Source: Planktotalea sp.
GTDB taxonomy: Bacteria > Pseudomonadota > Alphaproteobacteria > Rhodobacterales > Rhodobacteraceae
NCBI GenBank assembly: GCA_024645145.1
Contig: JAHEGL010000143.1
Span: 1 to 12,588 of the forward strand
Length of the DNA: 12,588 bases
Direction: 5' to 3'
Shown: positions 1-6,672 of the stretch, piece by piece
Layout: every line of letters begins with the position of its first letter
How positions within the stretch are numbered: the stretch's first letter is position 1
Made by a program: the position numbers and the translations under genes
Notes under the pieces: generated by a model
The model's database searches: none
What the model saw: only the letters and a program-made list of their open reading frames with translations
What the model was told of the DNA's origin: nothing

Positions 1-939
1 CAGCGCATCCACAGCGATCGTCGCAACAAGCGCGCTATCGATTCCGCCTGACATCCCAAGCAACACTTTCTTGAATCCCGTCTTTCCCATGTAGTCGCGC
101 AAGGCTTGCACACAGACGCGGTAATCTTGCTCGAACTGGCCTGGAATGATCGCTTTTGCACCATCCTCGACGCGCCACCCATTGGGCGTGCGGGTTAGAT
201 CGACATGCGTGATCTCTTCATCAAACACGGGCATTTGCATCGCGAGCTTGCCACCAGGATTGAGCGCGAAAGAGCCACCATCAAAGACCTGATCATCCTG
301 CCCGCCCACCATGTTAAGATAGATCAAAGGCAGTCCTGTTTCGATCACACGACTGACCATCTGGTTCATCCGCACGTCAAATTTTCCGCGATAGTAGGGC
401 GAGCCGTTGGGAACGAGCAGAAATTCTGCTCCCGTTTCTTCAAGCGTTTCTGACACGTCTTCGTGCCATGCATCTTCACAAATCGGGCTGCCAATACGTG
501 TGTTACCAACAGAATACGGCCCACCCAATGGGCCGCTGTCAAAGATGCGCACTTCATCAAAGACATCTTCATTAGGAAGGTTATGCTTCAGCGCCTTGCT
601 CGCGATCTTGCCACCGCGACAGATGAAGTAGGCATTGTAGAGTTTGCCGTCCTCTACCGCAGGACCACCAATCGCAAGCGCTGGACCGTCCGCGCATTGA
701 AGTGCGAGCTCTTCAATGGCCGCAAGACAGGCTGCCTGCACCGCTGGTTTCATCACCAAATCTTGCGCGTTATAGCCAAGGATGAACATTTCAGACAGCG
801 CCACAAGATCCGCTTTGGCGTCGCGTCCAGCTTCCCAAGCGGTGCGTGCTTTAGCGGCGTTGCCTGCAATATCGCCCACGGTTGGGTTCAACTGGCCCAG
901 CGCGACGCGAAAATGGTCTGGGTTGGATGCTGCGGTCAT
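1..939 (-). CDS. nadE: Glutamine-dependent NAD+ synthetase, N-terminal part (cut by window edge)
   Basis: This enzyme makes NAD+ from deamido-NAD+ using ATP, with ammonia released from glutamine by its own amidase domain; it acts in the cytosol. The gene runs leftward off the window, so 313 codons are present of a family length near 550. Residues 10-250 form a nitrilase-type glutaminase with the expected triad: E50 in ALSEMF, K118 in KALKHNLPN and C154 in SPICEDAWHED. Residues 293-304 hold the ATP-pyrophosphatase P-loop of the synthetase domain (GMSGGIDSAL). The ATG at 937-939 is preceded on the minus strand by GGAG (948-951) with 8-nt spacing, which supports this start. The rest of the synthetase domain lies outside the window. 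The gene is divergent from the MORN gene. The amidase-synthetase fusion separates it from the short, ammonia-only NadE; I am confident of the family. Confidence 0.95.
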   Translation of the reverse strand, partial: MTAASNPDHFRVALGQLNPTVGDIAGNAAKARTAWEAGRDAKADLVALSEMFILGYNAQDLVMKPAVQAACLAAIEELALQCADGPALAIGGPAVEDGKLYNAYFICRGGKIASKALKHNLPNEDVFDEVRIFDSGPLGGPYSVGNTRIGSPICEDAWHEDVSETLEETGAEFLLVPNGSPYYRGKFDVRMNQMVSRVIETGLPLIYLNMVGGQDDQVFDGGSFALNPGGKLAMQMPVFDEEITHVDLTRTPNGWRVEDGAKAIIPGQFEQDYRVCVQALRDYMGKTGFKKVLLGMSGGIDSALVATIAVDAL

Positions 940-1097
940 GTTTAGCGCTCCGGCAAGAGGTGTTGGGGAAGATGTAGCTCTAGCAGCGGCTAAGGGAAAG
1001 AGGCCGACGTGATCTGCGCCCGAAAATCCATTGGCATTGCACATGCGCTGAACTAGGGTCTCGTCCAAACAGTGGCCTTTAGAACTGGATAGCTTTC
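940..1097. other. Divergent intergenic region between nadE and the MORN gene
   Basis: This 158-bp gap must hold the promoters of both divergent genes. On the plus strand, TTGGCA (1031-1036), a 17-nt spacer and TAGGGT (1054-1059) form a weak sigma-70-like candidate for the MORN gene, with a predicted start near 1066. I found no convincing minus-strand promoter for nadE and no small ORF or RNA gene. Confidence 0.35.
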
Positions 1098-2507
1098 ATG
1101 CGTAATGCTTCGCTCGCTCTTATAATGTCTCTCGCTATGGGTGCTCTGCCGCTAGGTGCGCAGACGACAGACGTGCAAACGAAACAATATGACGATGGTG
1201 GTTTTTACGAAGGTACGTTCAAAGACGGGATGCAGCACGGGTTGGGCACCTACCGTTTGCCCAACGGATACGAGTATTCCGGTGAATGGATCATGGGTGA
1301 AATACTTGGCGAAGGCCGCGCATTGTTTCCTGACGGCGCCGTCTATGAAGGTGCGTTTGCCAAAGGCAAGCCCGACGGTATCGGGCGCATCACCTATAAT
1401 GATGGCAGCACCTATGAGGGCAGCTGGGAAAATGGCGTGCCTCAAGGCACAGGTGTTTCAATAAGTGCGGATGGCAGCCGCTATGAGGGGGCTTTTCGCG
1501 GTGGAAAGCATCATGGCAAAGGCGTTCTGAAACGCGCGGATGGATATACATACACTGGCGACTGGGTGAATGGCGTCAAAGAAGGTGCGGCGACGATCGT
1601 TTATGAGGATGGCTCTGAATATCAAGGGCAAGTCCAAGACGGCAAACGTGAAGGGCGCGGAACTTTTACGCTTAGCAACGGAATGATCCTTGATGGTCCT
1701 TGGCGCGGCGGGCAGCTTAGCGGGATTGGTAAGGTCATTCAGCCCAACGGCGATCGTTACGAGGGTGAGCTGGTTGCAGGACGGCGCGAAGGCAAAGGCA
1801 AAGTTATTTACCAAAACGGTGACGTCTATGAGGGTGATTTTCTGGATGATCTGCGCCACGGGATCGGCACGTTCACCGCAGCAGATAACTACATCTATTC
1901 AGGTGAATGGCGTCTTGGCCTGATCGAGGGCACGGGACGCGTGAATTACCCTGATGGGTCCGTCTATGAAGGGCAGATGCTGAACGGCTTGGCGCAGGGG
2001 AAAGGCCAAATCACCTACCCCAACGGCGCTGGCTATGTTGGTCAATGGGTCGCCAATGTGATCGAGGGGACGGGCCGCGCGGTCTATGCCAACGGCACAA
2101 TCTATGAAGGCCAGTTCAAAGACACCAAACACGATGGACAAGGGACACTCACACGCTCTGACGGCTACAGCTACAGTGGCGCTTGGGTTGCGAATGAAAT
2201 CCTCGGCGTTGGCACGGCGACTTATCCTGACGGATCCATCTATGAGGGCCAATTCACAAATGGCCAGCGCAATGGCCGTGGTGTTTTTCGCATGGCAGAT
2301 GGATTTATCTACGAGGGAATGTGGACAGCTGGTTCTATGACGGGCGAAGGGCGTGCCACATACGCAAGCGGCGACATATATGTTGGCGCATTTGTGGATG
2401 GCAAACGCCAAGGCGTCGGCGAAATGCGCTACACTGATGGCAAGGTTGCGTCAGGAATTTGGGCGAATGGTCAGCTCGTTACGCCCGATGAGACAAGCGG
2501 GAATTAA
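1098..2507 (+). CDS. Secreted MORN-repeat protein (18.5 repeats)
   Basis: The 469-residue protein starts with a typical Sec signal peptide: MRN, a hydrophobic core at residues 4-20 and likely cleavage near PLGA-Q (about 21/22). So it is probably periplasmic or outside the cell. Residues 36-449 are 18 consecutive 23-residue MORN repeats of the pattern YEGxF/W-x6-G-x-G-x6-DG. A half repeat follows (450-461), then a short polar tail. There is no enzymatic domain. MORN repeats form an elongated beta-hairpin solenoid often linked to membranes or protein contacts; the function here is unknown. The ATG at 1098 gives the complete signal peptide; the ribosome site is weak (GGA at 1087-1089). An internal ATG at 1125 would lose the Arg-containing N-region. 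Repeats at position 6 alternate F-type and W-type (see findings). The gene is convergent with the photolyase, with only 3 bp between stop codons. Confidence 0.9.
   Translation: MRNASLALIMSLAMGALPLGAQTTDVQTKQYDDGGFYEGTFKDGMQHGLGTYRLPNGYEYSGEWIMGEILGEGRALFPDGAVYEGAFAKGKPDGIGRITYNDGSTYEGSWENGVPQGTGVSISADGSRYEGAFRGGKHHGKGVLKRADGYTYTGDWVNGVKEGAATIVYEDGSEYQGQVQDGKREGRGTFTLSNGMILDGPWRGGQLSGIGKVIQPNGDRYEGELVAGRREGKGKVIYQNGDVYEGDFLDDLRHGIGTFTAADNYIYSGEWRLGLIEGTGRVNYPDGSVYEGQMLNGLAQGKGQITYPNGAGYVGQWVANVIEGTGRAVYANGTIYEGQFKDTKHDGQGTLTRSDGYSYSGAWVANEILGVGTATYPDGSIYEGQFTNGQRNGRGVFRMADGFIYEGMWTAGSMTGEGRATYASGDIYVGAFVDGKRQGVGEMRYTDGKVASGIWANGQLVTPDETSGN
1203..2480 (+). repeat. Tandem 69-bp coding repeats (MORN array)
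   Basis: There are eighteen 69-bp units, each coding a 23-residue MORN motif, plus a partial nineteenth unit at 2445-2480. The units are strongly diverged in DNA, so the array looks ancient rather than a recent expansion. Protein position 6 alternates between F/V/L/M and W, which makes the effective unit 138 bp. The only break in that alternation lies between units 9 (1755-1823) and 10 (1824-1892). Confidence 0.9.
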
Positions 2508-2510
2508 AAG

Positions 2511-4034
2511 TTAAACCGTTTCGCCAGCGTCCATTTTCTCAAGAAAAATCGCAGCATCTGCCAAAACTGTCGCGCGGTGGTCTTCATGCATGCGGTTCCA
2601 TGTGCGGTACATATTGCCCATACGCGCATTGTTGGCAAAGCGGTCCTCATGACGGATCAGGAAATCCCAATAGAGCAGATTGAACGGGCAAGCATTTTCG
2701 CCCGTCTTTCCTTTGACCGAATAAGCGCAGGATTTGCAGTAATTTGACATCCGGTTGATGTAGGCCCCGCTCGACACATAGGGCTTTGATGCGATGATCC
2801 CGCCATCGGCAAACTGGCTCATCCCTATCGTATTTGGCGCTTCGACCCACTCAAACGCGTCTGCGTAAACTTCCAGATACCACTCATGAACCTGTTCAGG
2901 ATCAATGCCCGCAAGCAATGCAAAGTTGCCAGTCACCATCAGACGTTGAATGTGGTGGGCATAGGCTTCTTCGCGTGTTTGCGCGACTGCTTTTGACAGA
3001 CAATGCATCTTCGTCTCGCCGCCCCAATATAGCGCAGGCAACGCCCGTGTGTGATCTAGTGCATTGCGAGAGGTGTAATTCGGCCCTTCCAGAAAATAGA
3101 TGCCGCGCACGTATTCACGCCAACCAATGATTTGGCGAATGAATCCTTCAACCGCGTTAATCGGCGCATGACCGTCGTTATACGCAGCTTCGGCCGCTTG
3201 ACAGATTTCCAACGGGCCAAGGAGCCCTGCGTTCAAATAAGGCGAAATCACTGCGTGATAGAGAAATTTATTCTCCGTGAGCATCGCGTCTTGAAAATCA
3301 CCAAATCTAGGAAGCGCATGTGTGATGAAATGATCAAGCGCTTTGAGCGCATCGTCGCGGGTCGTTGCAAAGTTGAACCCGTCGAGCGTGCCAAAGTGAT
3401 CAGCAAAACTTGCCTCGACCAACGCAAGTACGTCGCGCGTGATGGCATCAGGTTCAAACGGTAGAGGGCCCGAATAGCTTACATCTTTCGGAGCAGCTTT
3501 GCGATTGTCGTGATCAAAATTCCACTTTTCACCAACAGGTTTGTCACCGTCCATCAACAGACCCGTTTTGCGGCGCATGTCGCGGTAAAAGTATTCCATT
3601 CGAATCGCTTTGCGGCCTTCCGCCCAAACCTCAAACTCTTGTAAGCTGGCGATGAAACGATCATCCTCAAGCATCTGGATTTTCAATGGCGCGTCTTCAA
3701 GCGCTTCAATCAGGCGCCATTCCCCGGGCGACGTGGCAAGCACTTCTTTCGCTCCCGTCTCTTCCATACGACGCAGCAATTCACCAATAATGCTACCTCC
3801 ATTTTGCGTGTCGTCGAGCTGGGTGTAGCGCACATTCCAACCGTCTGCTTCCAATGCGCGCGCAAACTTTCGCATCGCAGCAAAGATAAACGCGATCTTT
3901 TTCGGGTGATGCTTCACATAGGTCGCTTCAGCCGCGACTTCTGCCATGACCACAATGTCTTCAGCTTTATTGGCAGCGCGCAGCGCAGAAAGATCAGCGC
4001 TCAACTGATCCCCTAGGACAAGAACGAGTTTCAC
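2511..4034 (-). CDS. Iron-sulfur bacterial cryptochrome/photolyase, probable (6-4) photolyase (FeS-BCP family)
   Basis: The 507-residue protein belongs to the FeS-BCP branch of photolyases/cryptochromes, whose members include Agrobacterium PhrB and Rhodobacter CryB. Such flavoproteins use blue light, via FAD and usually a lumazine antenna, to repair (6-4) photoproducts or to signal. The N-terminal Rossmann domain starts LVLVLGDQLS. The helical FAD domain contains EGFIRQIIGWREY, then AHHIQRLM with H360/H361, and NFALLAGIDP. Four cysteines, C345, C433, C436 and C449, are spaced as the [4Fe-4S] ligands recalled for PhrB (350, 438, 441, 454; constant offset of 5). I chose the GTG at 4032-4034 over the TTG three bases upstream for two reasons: AAAGGG sits 7 nt before the GTG, and the GTG overlaps the SDR stop codon as GTGA. 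It is the second gene of an operon with the SDR. Repair versus signalling cannot be settled from sequence. Confidence 0.93.
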   Translation of the reverse strand: MKLVLVLGDQLSADLSALRAANKAEDIVVMAEVAAEATYVKHHPKKIAFIFAAMRKFARALEADGWNVRYTQLDDTQNGGSIIGELLRRMEETGAKEVLATSPGEWRLIEALEDAPLKIQMLEDDRFIASLQEFEVWAEGRKAIRMEYFYRDMRRKTGLLMDGDKPVGEKWNFDHDNRKAAPKDVSYSGPLPFEPDAITRDVLALVEASFADHFGTLDGFNFATTRDDALKALDHFITHALPRFGDFQDAMLTENKFLYHAVISPYLNAGLLGPLEICQAAEAAYNDGHAPINAVEGFIRQIIGWREYVRGIYFLEGPNYTSRNALDHTRALPALYWGGETKMHCLSKAVAQTREEAYAHHIQRLMVTGNFALLAGIDPEQVHEWYLEVYADAFEWVEAPNTIGMSQFADGGIIASKPYVSSGAYINRMSNYCKSCAYSVKGKTGENACPFNLLYWDFLIRHEDRFANNARMGNMYRTWNRMHEDHRATVLADAAIFLEKMDAGETV

Positions 4035-4702
4035 CAAGGCACCCTTTCGCCGGCCCAGTCAAAGAACTGACCAGTGTGTGATGAATCAAGAGCACCAAGA
4101 ACCCCAAGCAGGTTTTCGGCTGCTTCAGACGCGGGCACAGACGCATGGCGCGCAACATATTTTTCGGTAAAGGCTGTTTGAACAGTCCCGGGATGCAACG
4201 CTACACACGCTAGTGATTTGTGCGTGCGCGCCAATTCAATCGCGCTCGTGTGTACGATTTGATTAACCGCGGCTTTCGCAGCGCGGTAAGAATACCACCC
4301 GCCAAACGTATTATCCTCGATGGACCCAACACGCGCCGACAGCACTGCAATATGGGCCGATGATTTACGATCCAACAAGCGCGCAGCGTGGCGTAAAATC
4401 ATTGCCGGACCTACGGCATTTAAAGCAAACTGATCCATCATTGCTTGCGCGCTTAACTGTTTGAGCGCTTTCTCAGGTTTTGCCCCGTCAATCTCTAATG
4501 CGCCTGTTGCAACAATCACAAGATCATAGGTTTGATCCAACGCGCCAAGCACGCGTTCCACCGATGCTTCATCGGTCACATCCAACCCGTCTACGCTGCG
4601 CGATAGCTCTGTTACGACAGCTCCAGACGCGTTCAGAGCAGCACAAAGCGCTGCGCCAATTCCGCCAGAAGCGCCTATGATCAATGCATTTTTCCAATTC
4701 AT
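4031..4702 (-). CDS. Short-chain dehydrogenase/reductase (SDR), C-factor-like
   Basis: This is a classical SDR fold of 223 residues, an NAD(P)-dependent oxidoreductase of unknown substrate. Counted from the ATG at 4702, it has the dinucleotide glycine motif GASGGIG (10-16), the NAVGP asparagine (N95), a catalytic-serine strand VLSARVGS (S122 region), YSYRAAK with Y139 and K143 of the YxxxK pair, and HPGTVQT after strand 6. An in-frame ATG at 4726 would add eight residues. I prefer 4702 because MNWKNALIIGASGG is a normal SDR N-terminus and a TTGACC/TATTTT promoter-like pair lies across the upstream codons. Neither ATG has a clear Shine-Dalgarno sequence. The stop overlaps the photolyase GTG, so the two are probably co-translated. 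That pairing suggests a role in light or oxidative stress, but this is inference. Confidence 0.9.
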   Translation of the reverse strand: MNWKNALIIGASGGIGAALCAALNASGAVVTELSRSVDGLDVTDEASVERVLGALDQTYDLVIVATGALEIDGAKPEKALKQLSAQAMMDQFALNAVGPAMILRHAARLLDRKSSAHIAVLSARVGSIEDNTFGGWYSYRAAKAAVNQIVHTSAIELARTHKSLACVALHPGTVQTAFTEKYVARHASVPASEAAENLLGVLGALDSSHTGQFFDWAGERVPW

Positions 4703-4707
4703 GAGGG

Positions 4708-4736
4708 GAAAATAATTCGCCTGCATTTCAGGTCAA
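4708..4736 (-). promoter_or_regulatory. Candidate promoter of the SDR-photolyase operon
   Basis: On the minus strand TTGACC (4736-4731), a 16-nt spacer and TATTTT (4714-4709) resemble a sigma-70 promoter. The predicted start falls at about 4702, the A of the preferred SDR start codon, which implies a leaderless mRNA. The match is good at -35 and weaker at -10. Confidence 0.45.
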
Positions 4737-4747
4737 TCCAAAAAGGG

Positions 4748-4776
4748 GTTTTCCTTAAGCATTTTCACGGTATAAC
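4748..4776 (+). promoter_or_regulatory. Candidate promoter of the leu leader and leuA
   Basis: TATAAC at 4771-4776 is a 5/6 match to the -10 consensus. The hexamer 17 nt upstream is GTTTTC (4748-4753), a poor -35. Transcription would start near 4783-4784, exactly at the leader ATG, and no Shine-Dalgarno sequence precedes that ATG. The mreB upstream region shows the same TTTTC/-10 geometry. Confidence 0.5.
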
Positions 4777-4783
4777 GATCCCT

Positions 4784-4870
4784 ATGAAGATACTTGGCCA
4801 TATCCAAAGCGACACACGGTGCATTAGTGCCGGGGTACTGCGCGGCCTACTCCTTCTTAGCTGCCTCTGA
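4784..4870 (+). CDS. leuL: Leucine-rich leader peptide upstream of leuA (candidate attenuator)
   Basis: This is a 28-codon ORF starting MKILGHIQSD and ending with the TGA at 4868-4870. Seven codons are leucine: L4, L19, the run L22-L25 (CTA CTC CTT CTT) and L28. Placed 106 bp upstream of the gene for the first step of leucine synthesis, this is the classic layout of a leader peptide that senses leucyl-tRNA. A ribosome stalled on the run would change folding of the RNA downstream. The ORF has no visible Shine-Dalgarno sequence and its ATG coincides with the predicted transcription start, so it may be translated as leaderless mRNA. The ORF and its codons are seen directly; the regulatory role is inferred from known leu/trp/ilv leaders. 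Confidence 0.8.
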   Translation: MKILGHIQSDTRCISAGVLRGLLLLSCL

Positions 4871-4914
4871 GCGTGCCGGTCGGCGCGAGCGCTCAGGGGA
4901 GTTCATAGCGCGCC
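4840..4914 (+). promoter_or_regulatory. Alternative RNA stems of the leuA leader
   Basis: Three pairings compete. Stem A pairs 4864-4873 with 4890-4899, 10 bp with one G-U pair, and includes the leader stop codon. Stem B pairs 4882-4887 (GGCGCG) with 4909-4914 (CGCGCC). Stem C pairs 4840-4847 with 4878-4886, about 8 bp with a one-base bulge and a G-U pair, and loops out the leucine codons. A and B are incompatible, and B and C share bases. No U-run follows any of them, so control may be Rho-dependent or at translation rather than through a classic intrinsic terminator. The polarity of the switch cannot be set by eye. Confidence 0.5.
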
Positions 4915-4939
4915 ACTTCACATGAAAATCCGGTTTGGT

Positions 4940-4955
4940 CCTTGCAAACGCAAGG
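4940..4955 (+). promoter_or_regulatory. Hairpin covering the AAGG ribosome site of leuA
   Basis: CCTTGC-AAAC-GCAAGG is a perfect 6-bp stem with a 4-nt loop. Its 3' arm contains AAGG (4952-4955), the upstream ribosome-binding candidate for leuA. A competing pairing, GTTTG (4933-4937) with CAAAC (4945-4949), would open it. This could be a translational gate for leuA. Confidence 0.45.
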
Positions 4956-4976
4956 CGCATGAAAATGAGACAGACA

Positions 4977-6548
4977 ATGAGCACTTCCCATAAAGATAAA
5001 GTCGTCATCTTTGACACAACACTGCGCGATGGCGAACAAAGCCCCGGCGCAACAATGAGCCATAGTGAGAAACTCGAAATCGCAGGTTTGCTGGACGACA
5101 TGGGCGTCGACATCATCGAAGCTGGTTTTCCCATCGCCTCCGAGGGTGATTTTCGCGCAGTCAGCGAAATCGCCAAGAATGCACGCAACTCTGTCATTTG
5201 CGGCCTGTCTCGTGCCAACTTCGGTGATATCGATCGATGCTGGGAGGCTGTGAAGCACGCGCGCAAACCACGCATTCACACATTTATTGGGACATCACCT
5301 TTGCACCGCGCCATCCCCAACCTGACCATGGATGAGATGGCCGAGCGTGTCCACGACACTGTCAGCCACGCGCGTAACCTGTGTGATAATGTTCAATGGT
5401 CGCCAATGGATGCGACGCGCACAGAAGAAGACTACCTCTGCCGCACCGTTGAAATTGCGATCAAAGCGGGTGCCACAACAATCAATATTCCAGACACAGT
5501 CGGCTACACAGCACCGGTTGAAAGTGCAGATTTGATCCGAATGTTGATCAACAAAGTGCCCGGCGCAGATGAAATCGTCTTCGCTACGCATTGCCACAAC
5601 GACCTGGGCATGGCGACAGCAAATTCCTTGGCCGCGGTCGAGGGGGGCGCACGTCAGATCGAATGCACGATCAATGGTCTGGGTGAACGCGCAGGCAACA
5701 CCGCTTTGGAAGAAGTGGTGATGGCGTTGAAAGTACGTGGCGATATCATGCCCTATTCAACGGGGATCGACACGACAAAGATCATGAACATCTCGCGCCG
5801 TGTCGCGGCTGTTTCGGGTTTTGCAGTGCAATATAACAAAGCGATTGTTGGCAAAAACGCCTTTGCCCATGAAAGCGGCATCCATCAGGATGGCATGCTC
5901 AAGAACGCCGAAACCTTTGAAATCATGCGCCCCGAAGATGTGGGTTTGACAGAGACAAATATCGTCATGGGCAAACACTCTGGCCGCGCGGCCTTGCGCT
6001 CCAAGTTGGAGAACTTGGGGTTTGAGCTGGGCGACAACCAGTTGAAAGACGTCTTTGTACGTTTCAAAGAGCTCGCTGATCGCAAGAAAGAAGTGTTTGA
6101 CGATGATCTTGTCGCTCTGATGCGCACAGCAAGCGATCCTGAGAGCGATCGGTTGAGCGTCAAATCACTGCGCGTTGTTTGCGGCACAGATGGCCCGCAA
6201 GAAGCGGCGCTGACGTTGACCGTGGACAGCGAAGATCGTTCCACCACCGCGACGGGTGATGGCCCTGTAGATGCAACGTTCAATGCAGTGAAAGAGCTGT
6301 TTGATCACAATGCGCGTTTGCAGCTGTATCAAGTCCATGCCGTAACTGAGGGCACCGATGCACAAGCAACCGTATCAGTGCGTTTGGAAGAAGACGGCAA
6401 GATTGTCACTGGCCAGTCAGCAGATACAGATACTGTGGTCGCATCAGCGAAAGCCTATGTCAGTGCCCTGAACCGTTTGCTCGTGCGACGCGATCAAAAT
6501 GATGTTGGCTACGATACCAAAGGCGTGAGCTACAAAGATGTCTCTTAA
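4977..6548 (+). CDS. leuA: 2-isopropylmalate synthase
   Basis: The enzyme condenses acetyl-CoA with 2-oxoisovalerate to 2-isopropylmalate, the committed step of leucine synthesis. At 523 residues it matches the usual bacterial length. The N-terminal TIM barrel shows FDTTLRDGEQSPG (R17, D18) and the metal-site THCHNDLGMA (H205, H207). The linker carries AHESGIHQDG and GKHSGR (332-337). The C-terminal LeuA regulatory domain spans about 395-505 with TGDGPVDA, so leucine feedback inhibition is expected. The start at 4977 fits the family N-terminus and has GAGA (4967-4970) 6 nt upstream. In-frame ATGs at 4959 and 4965 and a TTG at 4935 are alternatives; AAGG suits 4965 with 9-nt spacing. A leucine leader upstream suggests attenuation. 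A strong hairpin follows the gene, and mreB lies downstream on the same strand. Confidence 0.97.
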   Translation: MSTSHKDKVVIFDTTLRDGEQSPGATMSHSEKLEIAGLLDDMGVDIIEAGFPIASEGDFRAVSEIAKNARNSVICGLSRANFGDIDRCWEAVKHARKPRIHTFIGTSPLHRAIPNLTMDEMAERVHDTVSHARNLCDNVQWSPMDATRTEEDYLCRTVEIAIKAGATTINIPDTVGYTAPVESADLIRMLINKVPGADEIVFATHCHNDLGMATANSLAAVEGGARQIECTINGLGERAGNTALEEVVMALKVRGDIMPYSTGIDTTKIMNISRRVAAVSGFAVQYNKAIVGKNAFAHESGIHQDGMLKNAETFEIMRPEDVGLTETNIVMGKHSGRAALRSKLENLGFELGDNQLKDVFVRFKELADRKKEVFDDDLVALMRTASDPESDRLSVKSLRVVCGTDGPQEAALTLTVDSEDRSTTATGDGPVDATFNAVKELFDHNARLQLYQVHAVTEGTDAQATVSVRLEEDGKIVTGQSADTDTVVASAKAYVSALNRLLVRRDQNDVGYDTKGVSYKDVS

Positions 6549-6617
6549 ACTTCATCTTTCCAAATAAACTCCCGCCGGAGGCTAAATCGAATTATATAAA
6601 AACTCGCACTTTAACAT

Positions 6618-6650
6618 GCGAACCCGCCCTTAAAATAAAGGCGGGTTCGC
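6618..6650 (+). terminator. Strong hairpin after leuA
   Basis: GCGAACCCGCC (6618-6628) pairs perfectly with GGCGGGTTCGC (6640-6650) around an A/T-rich 11-nt loop. It sits 70 bp past the leuA stop and before the mreB promoter region. No U-run follows directly, so it is a likely but atypical terminator; it may instead protect the leuA mRNA 3' end. Confidence 0.7.
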
Positions 6651-6672
6651 GCCGATTGTCTGAATTGCCCCC

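Noticed and set aside
463..945. 160-codon plus-strand open frame opposite nadE
   Set aside because: The minus-strand nadE frame has all catalytic motifs here; the plus-strand product is a shadow.
1032..1047. Sigma-54-like element (TGGCA then TGC with 12-bp GG-GC spacing) before the MORN gene
   Set aside because: It lacks the full TTGCA box and no activator site is visible; it also overlaps the sigma-70 candidate, so chance is likely.
1899..2411. 170-codon minus-strand open frame opposite the MORN gene
   Set aside because: It mirrors the 69-bp repeat of the MORN gene and so repeats itself; there is no independent ribosome site or domain.
2505..2513. Possible bidirectional terminator between the convergent MORN and photolyase genes
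   Set aside because: Only 3 bp separate the stops and no hairpin with a T-run is visible nearby.
4847..5279. Minus-strand open frames overlapping the leuA leader and 5' end
   Set aside because: They are antisense to leuA and to the leader ORF, with no domain or ribosome site.
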